A stretch of 64,000 bases of DNA. Origin: Ignavibacteria bacterium. Its GTDB lineage: Bacteria > Bacteroidota > Ignavibacteria > Kapaibacteriales > Kapaibacteriaceae. Every line of letters starts with the position of its first letter. The stretch's first letter is position 1. Both the position numbers and the translations under genes were made by a program. The stretch spans positions 1 through 64,000 of the forward strand of contig JACPPD010000010.1 of the NCBI GenBank assembly GCA_016191145.1, given 5' to 3'. The notes under the pieces are model-generated. The model had not been told where the DNA came from. It ran no database searches and worked only from the letters and a program-made list of their open reading frames with translations. Positions 63,467 to 64,000 of the stretch are shown piece by piece.

Positions 63467-63496
63467 ACAAACAAATTACGTGAGGGAAATGATACG

Positions 63497-64000
63497 CTAC
63501 TGACTGTTTTCTCCGGGCTTTGTATCGTCATTCCTGGGGTGAGCCTTTTTATATGCTTCCTTCAAACGCTCAACGCTGATGTGGGTGTAGATCTGGGTTG
63601 TAGACAACGATGCGTGCCCAAGCATTTCGCTTACTGCTTTTAAATCTGCTCCGTTGTCCAGCAGATGTGTTGCAAACGAATGACGTAATACGTGCGGACT
63701 CTTTCTTGCCGCCTCTGTAATGGGACGCAGAGCTTTTTGAACGATACGATAGGCCGATACCGAAGTCAGTCGCTGACCACGCGTACCTAGGAACAGTGCC
63801 GGTTCTGTCGGCAGAGGATTAAAGTCCTTACGCACTGTGAGGTAGACATCGATAGAATCGGCGGCGCTTTGAGTGATTGGGACAATTCGCTCCTTAGAGC
63901 GTTTACCCAACACGCGGACTGTTCTGCGTTTGAAGTCGATCTCTCCCATGTTGAGCTGCAGAGCTTCGCTTATTCGAAGTCCCGAACCATAGAGTAATTC
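63497..64000 (-). CDS. xerC: Tyrosine recombinase XerC/XerD, C-terminal part (truncated by window end)
   Basis: The last ~167 residues of a Xer-type recombinase, still open at the window edge. The catalytic residues are present: LLYGSGLRISE (first Arg), SPHVLRHSFATHLL (His, Arg), GHASLSTTQIYTH (His and Tyr nucleophile). Xer proteins resolve chromosome dimers. Whether this is XerC or XerD cannot be told from this part. Confidence 0.88.
   Translation of the reverse strand, partial: ELLYGSGLRISEALQLNMGEIDFKRRTVRVLGKRSKERIVPITQSAADSIDVYLTVRKDFNPLPTEPALFLGTRGQRLTSVSAYRIVQKALRPITEAARKSPHVLRHSFATHLLDNGADLKAVSEMLGHASLSTTQIYTHISVERLKEAYKKAHPRNDDTKPGENSQ

Overview
This window looks like a chromosome segment of a Gram-negative member of the Bacteroidota/Chlorobiota (FCB) group, by my estimate with about 46-48% G+C. 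A Chlorobiota-like lineage such as Kapaibacteria is the best guess. The evidence is: type IX secretion C-terminal sorting domains on two large secreted proteins; outer-membrane barrel proteins and a TonB receptor; a KDO pathway gene; an EF-P tip loop (HRTPGN) of the kind I recall from green sulfur bacteria; and several TAnnTTTG promoter elements typical of the primary sigma factor of this group. The taxonomic call is inference.

Layout. 1-2470: 3' end of a 5S rRNA and its terminator, a 29-bp tandem repeat array, a decayed DUF4153 membrane-protein gene, tRNA-Val and a second 29-bp array. 2470-7681: triheme cytochrome c facing a TonB receptor / surface protein / beta-propeller lipoprotein operon that resembles a corrinoid uptake system. 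7711-9758: SUI1-family factor, plsC, gatC, kdsB. 9781-15607: barrel protein, FemAB-like acyltransferase, glycosyltransferase, a broken EamA transporter, isochorismatase-like hydrolase, acetyl-CoA synthetase. 15669-22723: GDP-mannose pyrophosphorylase/phosphomannomutase fusion, PTS IIA, hisS, a histidine kinase, ftsW, a MerR regulator. 22766-28368: secreted WD40 and OmpA-like proteins, a 252-bp heptamer array, tRNA-Cys, efp, accB, accC, gcvH and a small secreted protein.

28500-32950 is the accessory part: a small charged protein, a third 29-bp array, palindromic GTGAGTTGCA elements, two Rhs/YD-repeat remnants separated by an HNH restriction-like nuclease, and a lipoprotein that may be an immunity factor. 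32948-36626: peroxiredoxin, DUF2007 protein, two APC permeases. 36636-43953: two large type IX-secreted proteins, divergently transcribed. 43893-48582: AddA-like helicase-nuclease and an M16 peptidase. 48628-52410: CHASE2, FecR-like, NfeD and SPFH proteins. 52457-64000, minus strand: OB-fold/zinc-knuckle secreted protein, pyrC, an HsdR_N-like protein, elbB, a GDPD phosphodiesterase, fmt, a secreted propeller, leuS, an outer-membrane protein, a Gfo/Idh oxidoreductase and a truncated xer recombinase.

Most genes are housekeeping and packed in overlapping operons. The unusual content is repetitive DNA: three 29-bp arrays (two sharing a conserved 3' flank), a perfect-register heptamer array, dispersed palindromes, a CCTGGCAC-type repeat that also occurs inside a permease gene, and a strongly over-represented AAGGGGC word. 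Two genes are broken by frameshifts that include 7-T runs.
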